In this document: piece by piece, positions 45,348 through 54,561 of the stretch
How positions within the stretch are numbered: the stretch's first letter is position 1
How the letters are laid out: the number at the start of each line of letters is the position of its first letter
Made by a program: the position numbers and the translations under genes
Notes under the pieces: model-generated
The model's input: the letters and a program-made list of their open reading frames with translations, nothing else
Databases searched by the model: none
Told to the model about the DNA's origin: nothing
DNA from: Spyradosoma sp004558035
GTDB taxonomy: Bacteria > Verrucomicrobiota > Verrucomicrobiia > Opitutales > UBA953
DNA length: 64,000 bases
Direction: 5' to 3'
Assembly: GCF_050314555.1 (NCBI RefSeq)
Contig: NZ_JBNPNH010000002.1
Span: forward strand, 186,001-250,000

Positions 45348-45389
45348 TCTCACGCGATTCTGACGCGTTTCTCACGCGAATCTCACGAA
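45348..45389. promoter_or_regulatory. Four 11-bp-phased TCTCACGCG boxes
   Basis: Boxes begin at 45348, 45359, 45370 and 45381 (TCTCACGCG, TCTGACGCG, TCTCACGCG, TCTCACGAA), exactly 11 bp apart, i.e. on one face of the helix. OmpR/PhoB-type regulators bind such phased direct repeats. The array lies 83 bp upstream of the hppA start. The regulator is unknown. Confidence 0.5.
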
Positions 45390-45502
45390 GCGCCCCGCTC
45401 CGCCCGCCCGGCGTTCCCGCCGCGCCGCGTGATTTTTTCTCACGCCCCGCGAATGTAGGTACATGAACCTTTCGAAAAAACAGTCCGATTCCCTCTCCCG
45501 GG

Positions 45503-45668
45503 TAGAAATACCGAGGCAAGCGCAAAGTTTTGCCCACGGAAAAGCGCGGAAGGTTGCGCCTGGCGAAGACTCGCGGGAACGCCCCGCGCGCGAAAACGCG
45601 AAATCTCGTCGAGACGGAAATCCTTTTGTTCATGCGGCTCGGACGGCGTTTCCCCCTCGGTATTTCTA
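45503..45668. repeat. 14-bp inverted repeat in the PEP-CTERM gene leader
   Basis: TAGAAATACCGAGG (45503-45516) and its exact complement CCTCGGTATTTCTA (45655-45668) enclose 138 bp. If transcribed, this gives a long-range stem closing 50 bp before the ATG. It could equally be a protein-binding pair or ends of a small element. Confidence 0.5.
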
Positions 45669-45718
45669 ACCGTACATATTTGACTGAAGTTTTCGATTTA
45701 AGGAAACCTATAACTGCA

Positions 45719-48700
45719 ATGCAAATGAAGCACATCTTGATCTCTACGCTCATCGCCGCCGCGGCGATGGGTCTCTCTCTCCGCGCCGAAACGAAGCCGC
45801 TCCTGAACGAGCAAGAACTTCCCGCCGACGCGAAAAACACGCTCGCCCTCGCGGACGCGCCCGCCGAGGAAACGCAGGACGCGGACGCGCTCGAACTCCT
45901 TCTCGCCGACGACGCCCTCGTCGAGCTCGACGAAGCCTCCGCTCCGGACGAACTTTCAACCGAAACCATGATGCGCGAGTGGATCGCGCGCTACGCCGCC
46001 GCGGCGCGCTTCGCGGGAATCCGCTCCGTCAAGGGCACGGGCGGCGGTCTCTCCTCCGGCGGCGCGGTCGCGACCGCGGGCGCCGATCTCACGGTCTCCG
46101 CCGCGGCGCCGACGCCTTCCGTCTCCGTTCCCGCCGCGGGAACGGTCTCGCTCGCGGACACGCTCACGCGCGCTTCCGCCGCGGGCGTCTCGCTCGGCTC
46201 GGCGAGCGCCTCCGACGCGGGAACGGCCTCCGTCGCGACGGCTTCCTCCGCCTCCGGCACGAGCACGATTCTTCCCGCCGCGTTCTTCAGCACGCGCGGC
46301 GTTTTCTCCGTCGTTCCCGCCGCGGCCGCCTCCTACTCCCTCGCGGGCTCTTCCGGCGTTTCCGCCTACACCGCCGAAACGACGAGCGAGGCGACTCTGC
46401 CGACAGTCGTATGGTTGCCGCTTGGCTCGAACGGTCTGCCGACGACGAACGATACGTTCGAAACCGTCGCGATTTCTTCGACGACGCTCACCAAAAACAC
46501 TATTTTTACAGTCGGGGCAGACTCCGCCGCCGTCGTCGTCGCGACCGGCTGCAACGTGAAATACGAAGGCAGCGGCGAGAAAAATCTTACCGGATCCGTT
46601 TCGGGAACGGGCAACGTCTGGTTCGATTCCGGACATTTCCGTGTGACGGGAAATTTCTTCTCCGGGCTTACCGGACAACTTTATATTTTAGGCTCTTCCC
46701 AAATCCAGTTCATCGCCGACCAGACGCTCAGCAACGACGTTTTCCTGGGAAAGTCGGACATAACCGGCGTCCAAGGAAGCGGAATCTTAAACGGTTCGAC
46801 GATGCGCGTCGGCGTTTGGAACGGAAGTGCTAACGTCGCATTTCAGGGCGTGACCACGATCTTGTCCGACACGCAAATCGCTTTTCAGGCGGGAAAAGAA
46901 GGGGACAAGAGCACCGTCTCTTCTCTGACGCTCAACAGGCTTACCGGCAGCGGCAATCTCTCGCTCGCGGCTTTCTCCGGTCTAGGAACGCTATCCGTCA
47001 TGAGCGCGACGGACTACACCGGAAAAATCGACGTCGCGTCCGGAGTCACATTGTATTGGGGAAGCTCCACGGCGACCTTCGCCGGTCTGAGCGGCTCCGG
47101 GACGATTTCCGCCTTTTCGTATCTGAACATCAAGGACGCGAAGGAGGGCTCGACGTTCACGGGAACGGTCGTCGGTTCTTCGACCCAGGGCGTCAATCTC
47201 ACGCTCTCCGGCTCGGGAACGCAGGCGTTCACGGGAACGAGCTGGTTCTCGTCCGTTTCCGTCGGAAGCGGCGCGACGCTCGACCTCTCCGGCGGGAACG
47301 TCACGCTCGCGAAGGCGATTCAGAATTCGGGAATGGTCACGCTTTCCGGAGACACGATATTCAATTTGAAGCAGACCGGCAAAATCACGCTGATTTCCAA
47401 CAGCGAAAGCGGCGCGATTTCCGGATGGGATCTGCTTTCCGGCGCAAATTTCACTTACGACGGCGCCCGAATTTCCGGGCGCGGAATCACCAGCTCCGAG
47501 GACGGCGTCGTGAATTACAACGCGAGCGCGACAGCGAAGACGCTGACGTGGAGCGGCGGAGAATCGGGCGGCACCTGGTCGGAAGTGAAGTTCGGGACGA
47601 CGGACAAGGACACCACTTCGTGGAAGGACGAAAACAGCACGGCGGACGCGTTTTATTCCGGTGACTCCGCGACGTTTGATTCTTCCGCCGCGGTGGCCGT
47701 CTCGGAAAGCGGCGTGACGGCGGAAACGGTCACCGTCGCCGCGGGAACGGTCACGCTGTCCGGCGGGAAGGTGTCCGCAACGAACGGCTTCTTCGTGAAG
47801 GACGGCGCGACGCTGAAGCTCGGACGCGACAACGCGGACGCCGCCAAGGCGACTCTCGAATCGCGCGCCGTTTACGCGATCGATTCTTCCGCGAACACGA
47901 ACGAACTTTCTCTGGCGAACGTTTCCGGAGCGGAAGGCTCCAAAATCGCGATCGCGGCGTCGAAAGATTCCGCATGGGGAACGGCCTACAATTTCACGAA
48001 AATCAACGCCCTCGGCTCCGATTTTTCCGGCTCGCTCGGCGTGACGGCGGGATACCTGAACGTCTCGAACCCGGACGTCGTCAACGACTCGAACGTCAAA
48101 AACGTGATTCTCGAAGGCGGAAACGCCTCCGGTCTCTGCTTCCTGACGAGCTCGACGACCTTCACGAAAGACATCGTCGCCGAAGGAGACGACGGCGGCG
48201 CCTTGCGCTCGTATGCAAGCAACGACTACAAGGTGACGTTTTCCGGCACGGTGACGGGAACGGCGATTCGCCACTGTGACGGCGGCACGCACACCTTCAC
48301 GAACACGGTGAATCTCGATTCGTTTTCGGCGGACGCCGGAGTCACGGTGTTCGCCGGAGAAACGAGCATCGGTCAGATGAATTTCAACGGCGGCACGGTG
48401 AAAGTGACCAACGGCACCGTGCTGGATCTGACGAACAACACGCAAAAGGGTACGCCGGGATCAAACTCCGTCGTCGAAATTTCCGGAAGAGGGAGCACGC
48501 TGAGAATCTCCAACGGCGATTGGGGATCCGGTACAGGAATAAATCTCGGAACAAATTTCGGGAACGGCTATCTCAAGCTCTCGGACGGCGGCGTTCTGGA
48601 AGTGACCGAAGCTCAAAAGGAGGCTAGTTCCAAGCGCGGCTTTTCCATCACCGGCGGCGAGGGAACGTACAGATACTCGGGAATGGAAGCGAGCTACGTG

Positions 48701-49420
48701 ACGCACAACACGGACTCCGGGCAGCATATCGGGCTCGCGGGCGGGAAGAACTCGACGCTGATTTTCGAGGTCGTCGAAGCAGGCGTGACGCTGAACGTGA
48801 CCAAAGTCATCGCGGACACGAGCTCGTCTTCGACGGCGACGGACGGCGCGCTGAAGAAAACCGGCGCGGGAACGCTCGAGCTCAAGCCGAACGGCGGCAC
48901 CAACAATTTCACCGGAAGCGTGACGATCGCGGAAGGCAAGCTCGTCGCGGGCAGCGCGAACGCGCTCGGTACGGGCGCGGACACGAACGTCGTGAAGATC
49001 GCCGGCGGGCAGCTGGCGATCGCGATCGCGGACGGCGTGACGCTCGCGCAGAAGAACGTCGAAATCGCCTTGGGCGAGGCGTACAAAACGACGAACGGCG
49101 CCGCCGTCGCGGCGATTTCCGGCGCGAACAAGCTGGCGACGGGAACGACGATCACGCTTTCCCTCGAGAACGAGGCGATGAACGTCGCGGCGGAAGCGGC
49201 GCAGGATTCCTACAGAATTTACGACGGCACGTTGGCGGAGGGCGTGACGATCAAGCTGAGCGATTCGCTTGCGCGGCTTTGGAAGCTGGAGGCGGTCGCG
49301 GGCCAAAACGGCGTCTACGCGCTCGTCGCGATTCCGGAGCCGTCGCTGTTCGGGCTGCTCGCGGGCGCGACGGCGCTCGGGTTCTCGATGTCGAGCCGCC
49401 GCCGGCGCAAGAAGGCGTAA
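45719..49420 (+). CDS. PEP-CTERM surface protein with autotransporter-associated beta-strand repeats
   Basis: Protein of 1233 residues. Signal peptide (about 1-22), an Ala/Ser/Thr-rich linker (about 80-230), then a long parallel-beta passenger of Gly/Ser/Thr-rich strands. PATR-type units such as KKTGAGTLELKPNGGTNNF followed by GSVTIAEGKLVAGSANALG lie near residues 1045-1085. The C-terminus has the PEP-CTERM sorting signal: IPEPSLFGLLAGATALGF, then a span and RRRRKK. This signal is processed by an exosortase, so the protein is exported and possibly released or attached to exopolysaccharide. There is no autotransporter barrel. Ribosome site AAGGAAACC precedes ATG 45719. Codons are less GC-biased in the middle. 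Confidence 0.93.
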   Translation: MQMKHILISTLIAAAAMGLSLRAETKPLLNEQELPADAKNTLALADAPAEETQDADALELLLADDALVELDEASAPDELSTETMMREWIARYAAAARFAGIRSVKGTGGGLSSGGAVATAGADLTVSAAAPTPSVSVPAAGTVSLADTLTRASAAGVSLGSASASDAGTASVATASSASGTSTILPAAFFSTRGVFSVVPAAAASYSLAGSSGVSAYTAETTSEATLPTVVWLPLGSNGLPTTNDTFETVAISSTTLTKNTIFTVGADSAAVVVATGCNVKYEGSGEKNLTGSVSGTGNVWFDSGHFRVTGNFFSGLTGQLYILGSSQIQFIADQTLSNDVFLGKSDITGVQGSGILNGSTMRVGVWNGSANVAFQGVTTILSDTQIAFQAGKEGDKSTVSSLTLNRLTGSGNLSLAAFSGLGTLSVMSATDYTGKIDVASGVTLYWGSSTATFAGLSGSGTISAFSYLNIKDAKEGSTFTGTVVGSSTQGVNLTLSGSGTQAFTGTSWFSSVSVGSGATLDLSGGNVTLAKAIQNSGMVTLSGDTIFNLKQTGKITLISNSESGAISGWDLLSGANFTYDGARISGRGITSSEDGVVNYNASATAKTLTWSGGESGGTWSEVKFGTTDKDTTSWKDENSTADAFYSGDSATFDSSAAVAVSESGVTAETVTVAAGTVTLSGGKVSATNGFFVKDGATLKLGRDNADAAKATLESRAVYAIDSSANTNELSLANVSGAEGSKIAIAASKDSAWGTAYNFTKINALGSDFSGSLGVTAGYLNVSNPDVVNDSNVKNVILEGGNASGLCFLTSSTTFTKDIVAEGDDGGALRSYASNDYKVTFSGTVTGTAIRHCDGGTHTFTNTVNLDSFSADAGVTVFAGETSIGQMNFNGGTVKVTNGTVLDLTNNTQKGTPGSNSVVEISGRGSTLRISNGDWGSGTGINLGTNFGNGYLKLSDGGVLEVTEAQKEASSKRGFSITGGEGTYRYSGMEASYVTHNTDSGQHIGLAGGKNSTLIFEVVEAGVTLNVTKVIADTSSSSTATDGALKKTGAGTLELKPNGGTNNFTGSVTIAEGKLVAGSANALGTGADTNVVKIAGGQLAIAIADGVTLAQKNVEIALGEAYKTTNGAAVAAISGANKLATGTTITLSLENEAMNVAAEAAQDSYRIYDGTLAEGVTIKLSDSLARLWKLEAVAGQNGVYALVAIPEPSLFGLLAGATALGFSMSSRRRRKKA

Positions 49421-49531
49421 GCATTTTGGGCTCAAGGCCGGGCGTCCGCGGCGGACTCGGACAAACCCAAGCTTTCGTTTCGGCGCGCGCGTCCGGCTTT
49501 GAGCTCTTTTCATAGTGTGTGTTATAGGGTG

Positions 49532-49561
49532 CCCTCGCGGAGAAATCCGCGAGGGTTTTTC
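49532..49561 (+). terminator. Terminator of the PEP-CTERM gene
   Basis: CCCTCGCGGA, loop GAAA, TCCGCGAGGG, then TTTTT: a perfect 10-bp stem with a GNRA-like loop. Confidence 0.92.
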
Positions 49562-49611
49562 GAAAAAGGTTGGGGAAAAAAGGTTAAAGGTTAAAGAGTA
49601 GAAGGTTAAGG

Positions 49612-49915
49612 GAAGTTTGTGCAGAAGGATTTCGATGAAGCGACAGGTGAGCGAAGCGTGGAGCCATGTCGCTTCCCCAAAAACGTCTCCCTTCCGGGGA
49701 AGCGACTTTCCAGTCGCTTTTCGGAAACCTTCTTCAAGGAAATTTCCTTCGGAAGGATTTCACCAAGCGACTAGAAAGTCGCTTCCCCAAAAAGAAAACT
49801 TCTTTCGACTTCTGAGACTTCCAGTAAAAATCTTTGCGCTTTTGGGGCTCGGCGGGAAAAAATTTTGTGCCTGCGGAGTTCGATGAAGCGACAGGAATGT
49901 CGCCCCTCCTACAAA
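49612..49915. repeat. AGGAA-loop hairpin repeat, copy B (three hairpins)
   Basis: Units near 49630-49680, 49750-49790 and 49875-49910 share GATTTCGATGAAGCGACAGG or a close variant and a complementary arm GTCGCTTCCCC. The linker GACTTCTGAGACTTCCAGTA is the same as at 2545-2565. The stem of the middle unit is GCGACT/AGTCGC, of the last GCGAC/GTCGC. Confidence 0.6.
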
Positions 49916-49923
49916 AATTTTCC

Positions 49924-49964
49924 GTAAAAAAACTTGGAGGGCGACCGAAACGATCGCCCTCCAA
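49924..49964 (-). terminator. Terminator of trpB
   Basis: On the minus strand TTGGAGGGCGA pairs with TCGCCCTCCAA and is followed by GTTTTTTT. It lies 55 bp after the trpB stop codon. Confidence 0.88.
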
Positions 49965-50019
49965 AAAATTCGCGGGAATCCGCGGTTTCTCGTTCCCGCC
50001 GCGCCTCCCGCAGACGCGC

Positions 50020-51243
50020 TCAGTATTCGCGTTCGGCGTACTCGCCGAAGCGTTCCATGACGTAGTCGAGATCCTTGTCGCCGCGGCCGGAGAGATTCAC
50101 GAGAATGGAGTCCGTCGGGCGTTCCCGCGCGAGCTTCGTCGCGAACGCCACGGCGTGCGCGCTTTCGAGCGCGGGAATGATGCCTTCGAGGCGAGAGAGG
50201 CGGAAGAACGCCGTGATCGCCTCGTCGTCGTCGACCTGCACCGCCTTTTCGCGTCCCGTCTCGTGCCAGAACGCGTGCTCGGGGCCGACGGACGGATAGT
50301 CCAGCCCGCTCGCCGCCGAATAGACGGGCGCGGGTTCGCCGTTCGCGTCCTTGAGCATGATCGAGTTGAAGCCGTGCATGACGCCCTCGGAGCCGTAGGC
50401 GAGCGAGCACGCGTGGTCGCCGAGCTTCGCGCCGCGGCCGAGCGGCTCCACGCCGTAGATTTCCACGGGATCGTCCACGAAGCCGTGGAAGAAGCCCGCC
50501 GCGTTCGAGCCGCCGCCGACGCACGCGCAGACGTTGTCGGGCAGTTCGCCCGTCATTTCCAGAAACTGTTCGCGCGCCTCGATGCCGACGACGCGCTGGA
50601 ATTCGCGCACCATCAGTGGGAACGGATGCGGTCCGACGACCGAGCCGATGCAGTAGATCGAGTTCACGGGATCGGCGAGATACGCCTCGAACGCGGAATC
50701 GACGGCCTCCTTCAGCGTCTTGTCGCCGCGCGTCACGGAGACGACCTTCGCGCCGAGCACCTTCATGCGCACCACGTTCGGGTATTCTTTTTTGATGTCC
50801 ACTTCGCCCATGTGGATTTCCACGGGAATGCCGAAGTAGGCGCCCGCCGTGGCGAGCGCGACGCCGTGCTGGCCCGCTCCCGTCTCGGCGATGAGCTTTT
50901 TCTTGCCGAGATACTTCGCGAGCAGCGCCTCGCCCATGCAGTGGTTGAGCTTGTGCGCGCCGGTGTGGTTCAGGTCTTCGCGCTTGAGATAAATGCGCGC
51001 GCCGCCGATTTTTTCCGTCAGGTTCTTGCAGTAATAGACGGGCGTCGGGCGCCCCTGGAAGTGCTTGCGGATGCCGCGCAGCTCCTGGATGAAGTCGTGC
51101 GAACGGCAGATGGTGTGATACGCGTGGGCGATTTTGTCCATTTCGCGCTGAAGTTCCGGCGGGATGAAGGAGCCGCCGAATTTTCCGAAAAATCCTTTGG
51201 CGTCGGGAAGACGTTTGTGAGCGGGGAGCTGTTCGTTGTTCAT
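50020..51243 (-). CDS. trpB: Tryptophan synthase beta subunit
   Basis: Protein of 407 residues. PLP Lys in LNHTGAHKLNHCMGEAL, AETGAGQHGVALATA, phosphate loop VGGGSNAAGFFHGF and end NLSGRGDKDLDYV are those of TrpB1. It converts indole and serine to tryptophan in the cytosol with TrpA. TrpA and other trp genes are not adjacent; the gene stands alone, with its own terminator. Start ATG 51243 (MNNEQLPAHK) is preceded by GGTTCTCCT-like sequence without a clear Shine-Dalgarno. Confidence 0.95.
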   Translation of the reverse strand: MNNEQLPAHKRLPDAKGFFGKFGGSFIPPELQREMDKIAHAYHTICRSHDFIQELRGIRKHFQGRPTPVYYCKNLTEKIGGARIYLKREDLNHTGAHKLNHCMGEALLAKYLGKKKLIAETGAGQHGVALATAGAYFGIPVEIHMGEVDIKKEYPNVVRMKVLGAKVVSVTRGDKTLKEAVDSAFEAYLADPVNSIYCIGSVVGPHPFPLMVREFQRVVGIEAREQFLEMTGELPDNVCACVGGGSNAAGFFHGFVDDPVEIYGVEPLGRGAKLGDHACSLAYGSEGVMHGFNSIMLKDANGEPAPVYSAASGLDYPSVGPEHAFWHETGREKAVQVDDDEAITAFFRLSRLEGIIPALESAHAVAFATKLARERPTDSILVNLSGRGDKDLDYVMERFGEYAEREY

Positions 51244-51367
51244 AGGAGAACCGATATTACGCGCGAAGCGCCCGCCCACGCGAGCGCAAAAAGTCGAAAT
51301 CGCGCGCCCGGACGGGACGCTCGTAAAATCTTTCCAAGCGGCGGGCGCGGGCGCATAATGGCGCGCC

Positions 51368-52249
51368 ATGAACGAGCTTTTCGAGAACAGGGAATTCTTC
51401 GCGCTCGCGGCGGCGCTGTTTTTCGGCTCCGCGCTGTGCGCCCTCGTCGCGCCGACGCGTCTCCGCGGGCGGGCGTGGGCGGAAAGGATTCTCGCCGGCG
51501 TCGCGTGGGCGGCGCTGAGCTGGGCGCTTTTCGCGCGCGGGACGGCGCGCGGCGCGTTTCCGGTTTCGGACGTCTTCGAGATTTTCCAGTGCCTGGGCTG
51601 GTTCGCGGTCTTCTTCGTCGTGTTCCTGCGCGTCGTGTGGACGCTGCGCGTGCCGACGGTCTTCGGGACGGCGGCGGCGGGAACGCTCTGCGCGGCGGGC
51701 TTCGCCGGCGGGAGCGGCTGGGACGCGGCGCCCGTTCCCGCGGAAACGCTCGCGGCGGCGTCGCCCTGGGCGGGCGTGCACGCGGGATTCGTCACGGTCG
51801 GCTACGCGTGCTTTTCGGCGGCGGCGATGGTCTGGCTCATCTACCTGATTCAGAACCGCGCGCTGCGGACGCGGCGGACGGGCGCGTTTTTTTCGCGTCT
51901 GCCGGACTTGGCTTCGCTGGACCGCATCGGCGGACGCCTGTGCGCCGCGGGAACGGTGATTTTCGGCGTCGGCGCGGCGCTCGGCGTCGCGGTGCTCGCG
52001 GGCGGCGGGAGGCTTGCCTCCGCGTTCGCGCTCTACAAGGCGTCGCTCGCGGTCGCGATGTTCTTCGGATTTTCCGCGGCGACGGCGCTGCGGCGGCTCG
52101 GGCGGCTTTCCGCGCTGAAGTTCGCGCGCGTCGGGCTGGGGATTTTCGTCGCGGCGCTCGTCTTTCTCGGCGGTTCCGCGTGCGTGAAGAACGCGACGGA
52201 CGCCGCCGCCGCGGACGCGCCGAAGGCGGAGGAGGCCGCCGCGCGATGA
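51368..52249 (+). CDS. CcsA/HemX-family membrane protein
   Basis: Protein of 293 residues with eight or so membrane spans. The cytochrome c assembly-family pattern is seen in SDVFEIFQCLGWFAVFF, GVHAGFVTVGYACFSAAAMV (with the conserved His) and YLIQNRALR. It overlaps hemA by 4 bp (ATGA), which is the gene order of hemX-hemA, where HemX modulates glutamyl-tRNA reductase level. A role in cytochrome c biogenesis is the alternative. The WWD motif of true CcsA is not seen. Confidence 0.83.
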   Translation: MNELFENREFFALAAALFFGSALCALVAPTRLRGRAWAERILAGVAWAALSWALFARGTARGAFPVSDVFEIFQCLGWFAVFFVVFLRVVWTLRVPTVFGTAAAGTLCAAGFAGGSGWDAAPVPAETLAAASPWAGVHAGFVTVGYACFSAAAMVWLIYLIQNRALRTRRTGAFFSRLPDLASLDRIGGRLCAAGTVIFGVGAALGVAVLAGGGRLASAFALYKASLAVAMFFGFSAATALRRLGRLSALKFARVGLGIFVAALVFLGGSACVKNATDAAAADAPKAEEAAAR

Positions 52250-53280
52250 ACGGCGTTCCCGTCGATGCCGCGCGCGCGCGTCTGCTCGCGCTTTCCTGCA
52301 ATTTCCGCACGGCGGAGCTTTCCGTGCTGGAGCGGCTCGCGCTCCCGCGGGAACGCCTCGCCGCGCTCTACGCCGCGCGCGCGTTCGCCGCGTTTCCGGA
52401 ATGCGTCGTGCTCTCGACCTGCAACCGCGTGGAGCTCTACGCCGCGGGAACGCCCGCCGGCGCGGAAAAAATCGCGGAGACGCTCGCCGGGATTTCCGGC
52501 GTTCCCGCGGAGGAAATTCTGAAGAACGCGGAAATCTTCGCGGACGCGGACGCCGTGCGCCACCTCTTCGAAGTCGCTTCCGGGCTGGATTCGCGCATGG
52601 TCGGCGAGGCGGAGATTCTCGGGCAGACGAAGCAGGCGTACGACGCCGCGCTCGCGGCGGGAACGGCGGGCGCGGCGCTCAACCGCGTCTTTCAGAAAAG
52701 CTTTCACGCGGCGAAATGGGCGCGCGCGAACACGGGGATTTCGCAGGGGCAGGTGAGCGTCGGGAACGTCGCCGTGGAGCTCGCGGCGCGCGTGTTCGGC
52801 GAGCTGTCGCGCTGCTCCGTGCTCGTCGTCGGGACGGGCGAAGCGGGGCGCAAGACGGCGCAGTCGTTCGTGTCGCGCGGCGCGGGCAATGTGCTCGTCG
52901 CGAGCCGGAACTTCGAGCGCGCGCGCGCGTTCGCGTCCGCGGTGGGCGCGGGCGCGGTCGAGCTGGATTCCGTCGCCTCGCGCGCGGTGCGGGCGGACGT
53001 CGTCGTCGGCTGCGCGAGCGTCGCCGAGCCGCTGATTTCGGCGGAGGCGCTGCGCGGGATTCTGCGCGCGCGCGGCGGGCGCCCGCTCTTTCTCGTCGAT
53101 CTGGGCATGCCGCGGAATTTCCCCTCGGGCGTGGAGGCCGACGAGCTTTGGATCTACGGGCTCGAAGATCTCGCGGAAATCGCGAACGAAAATCTTTCCG
53201 CGCGGGAACGCGAGGCCGTCTCCTGCCGCGCCGAGCTCGCCCGCCGCGCCGAAGAGCTTTTCCGGAAGCTTCGCGGGTGA
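52246..53280 (+). CDS. hemA: Glutamyl-tRNA reductase
   Basis: Protein of 344 residues, shorter than the usual 400-420 because the C-terminal dimerisation domain is reduced. The catalytic Cys is in VLSTCNRVELYA (about residue 59). Further blocks are FEVASGLDSRMVGEAEILGQ (broken here as SGLDSRMVGE and AEILGQTKQAY), VLVVGTGEAGRKTA (NADPH site) and FLVDLGMPRNF. It makes glutamate-1-semialdehyde from Glu-tRNA, the first step of C5 tetrapyrrole synthesis. Coupled to the HemX-like gene by the ATGA overlap. Confidence 0.94.
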   Translation: MNGVPVDAARARLLALSCNFRTAELSVLERLALPRERLAALYAARAFAAFPECVVLSTCNRVELYAAGTPAGAEKIAETLAGISGVPAEEILKNAEIFADADAVRHLFEVASGLDSRMVGEAEILGQTKQAYDAALAAGTAGAALNRVFQKSFHAAKWARANTGISQGQVSVGNVAVELAARVFGELSRCSVLVVGTGEAGRKTAQSFVSRGAGNVLVASRNFERARAFASAVGAGAVELDSVASRAVRADVVVGCASVAEPLISAEALRGILRARGGRPLFLVDLGMPRNFPSGVEADELWIYGLEDLAEIANENLSAREREAVSCRAELARRAEELFRKLRG

Positions 53281-53352
53281 AGCGTTCCCGCGCGCGGGAG
53301 CGGCGGAATTTCGCCTCGGCACGCCGAGCGTTCCCGCGTAAGCTTTTCCCCG

Positions 53353-54519
53353 ATGAAATACTCCGAAATACGAAAACTCGCCGAGCTCGGGCTCATCACG
53401 TCCGAACAGGCGGACGCCGTCGCCGCGCATTTCCGGCTTTCGCCGCGCGAGCCGCGCAATTATCTGCTCATCGCGTTTTCCGCGCTCGGCGGGCTGCTCG
53501 TGCTCGCGGGCGTCGTGCTGCTCGTCTCCGCGAACTGGGAGGCGATCCCGCCGCTCGCGAAGCAGATTTCCTGCGCTGTGCTGATGCTCGCGTTCTGGGC
53601 GGCGGGGCTGCGCTTTCTGCTCGGGAAAAATCCGCGACCGTTCGTCGGCGAGGCGCTCTGCTTCGTCGGCGCGGGAACGTGGCTCGCGAACATCGCGCTC
53701 TACGGGCAGATTTATCAGATTTCCTCGGAGCCTTCCCGCGCGTTCGGCGCGTGGTTTCTGGGGATTTTTCTGCTGCCGTGGTGCGTGCGCCTGCGCGGCG
53801 TCTTCGCGACGTCGCTCGTCGCGGCGGCGGTCTGGATCGCCTGCCTTTTGGACGAAGCGGACGTCGGCGGCACGGCGTTCCACTACTTCGTCGCGTTCTT
53901 CGCGGGCGTCTCCGCGCTCGGCGTTTTTCTCGGCGGGCTCGGCGAAAAGGCGCGGGAACGCGTGCGCGGCTACGGCCCGATCGCGCTGTGGACGGCGTTC
54001 CCGGCGCTGATTCTGCTCGCGCAGACTTTCTGCTACGACGAAATGAAGGCGTCCGCGGGCGCCGCATGGGCGCTCGTTCCCGCGGGCGTTTTGTTCGTCG
54101 CCTCGCTGCTGTTCACGTTCCGCAAAAAACTCGGCGCGGCGGGCGTCGTGCTCGCGACGCTCGTCGGCGCGTTCCCGTTCGTGCCGCTCGCGCTGGGATT
54201 CCGGACCTGCAATTCGGAATTCGACGCGGCGATTCACGCGACGATGATGCTCTCGCTCTTCGTCTGCGGCGCGGCGGCGATGGGGCTCGGCGCGATCGTC
54301 TCGCGCAGGTTTTTCGTGAACGCGGGAACGCTGATGATTCTGCTCGCCGCGCTCGCGCTGACCGTGGAGGTCGTCGGCTCGCTGACGAGCAGCGGGCTCG
54401 CGCTGGTTCTCGCGGGAACGCTTCTGCTCGCCTTCGGATTTTTCCTCGAACGCCAGCGCCGCCGCCTCACGCGGAGCATCCGGAAAGCCGCGACAGAGCT
54501 TGAAAGTCCAAGAGCTTAA
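53353..54519 (+). CDS. DUF2157 membrane protein
   Basis: Protein of 388 residues. The cytoplasmic N-terminus (KYSEIRKLAELGLITSEQAD) and first spans (LLIAFSALGGLLVLAGVVLL followed by VSANWEAIP) define DUF2157. About ten further spans follow. Such proteins usually sit next to a GDYXXLXY protein, as here, which suggests one functional unit in the membrane of unknown task. Confidence 0.85.
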   Translation: MKYSEIRKLAELGLITSEQADAVAAHFRLSPREPRNYLLIAFSALGGLLVLAGVVLLVSANWEAIPPLAKQISCAVLMLAFWAAGLRFLLGKNPRPFVGEALCFVGAGTWLANIALYGQIYQISSEPSRAFGAWFLGIFLLPWCVRLRGVFATSLVAAAVWIACLLDEADVGGTAFHYFVAFFAGVSALGVFLGGLGEKARERVRGYGPIALWTAFPALILLAQTFCYDEMKASAGAAWALVPAGVLFVASLLFTFRKKLGAAGVVLATLVGAFPFVPLALGFRTCNSEFDAAIHATMMLSLFVCGAAAMGLGAIVSRRFFVNAGTLMILLAALALTVEVVGSLTSSGLALVLAGTLLLAFGFFLERQRRRLTRSIRKAATELESPRA

Positions 54520-54561
54520 AAGCCGAAGAGAAATTTTCAGAAACTCCGCATCCGTTTTTCC

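Larger units (their letters stand above)
45266..45718. other. Divergent regulatory region between hppA and the PEP-CTERM gene
   Basis: About 450 bp without a convincing gene. It holds four 11-bp-phased TCTCACGCG boxes (45348-45389) and a 14-bp perfect inverted repeat spanning 45503-45668. The promoters of both flanking genes must lie here. A TTGACT at 45680 stands too close to the start to be a normal -35 unless the transcript has almost no leader. Confidence 0.6.
49421..50019. other. Repeat-rich intergenic region 3' of the PEP-CTERM gene
   Basis: About 600 bp between convergent genes with two terminators (49532, 49924) and a cluster of three AGGAA/AGAAA-loop hairpins. At 49560-49610 there is a run of GGTTAAAG/GAAAAAAGG words. 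No coding frame is convincing. Confidence 0.6.

Noticed and set aside
45517..45654. Cyclic-di-GMP or cobalamin riboswitch
   Set aside because: Conserved core sequences of those classes are not present; only the closing inverted repeat is clear.
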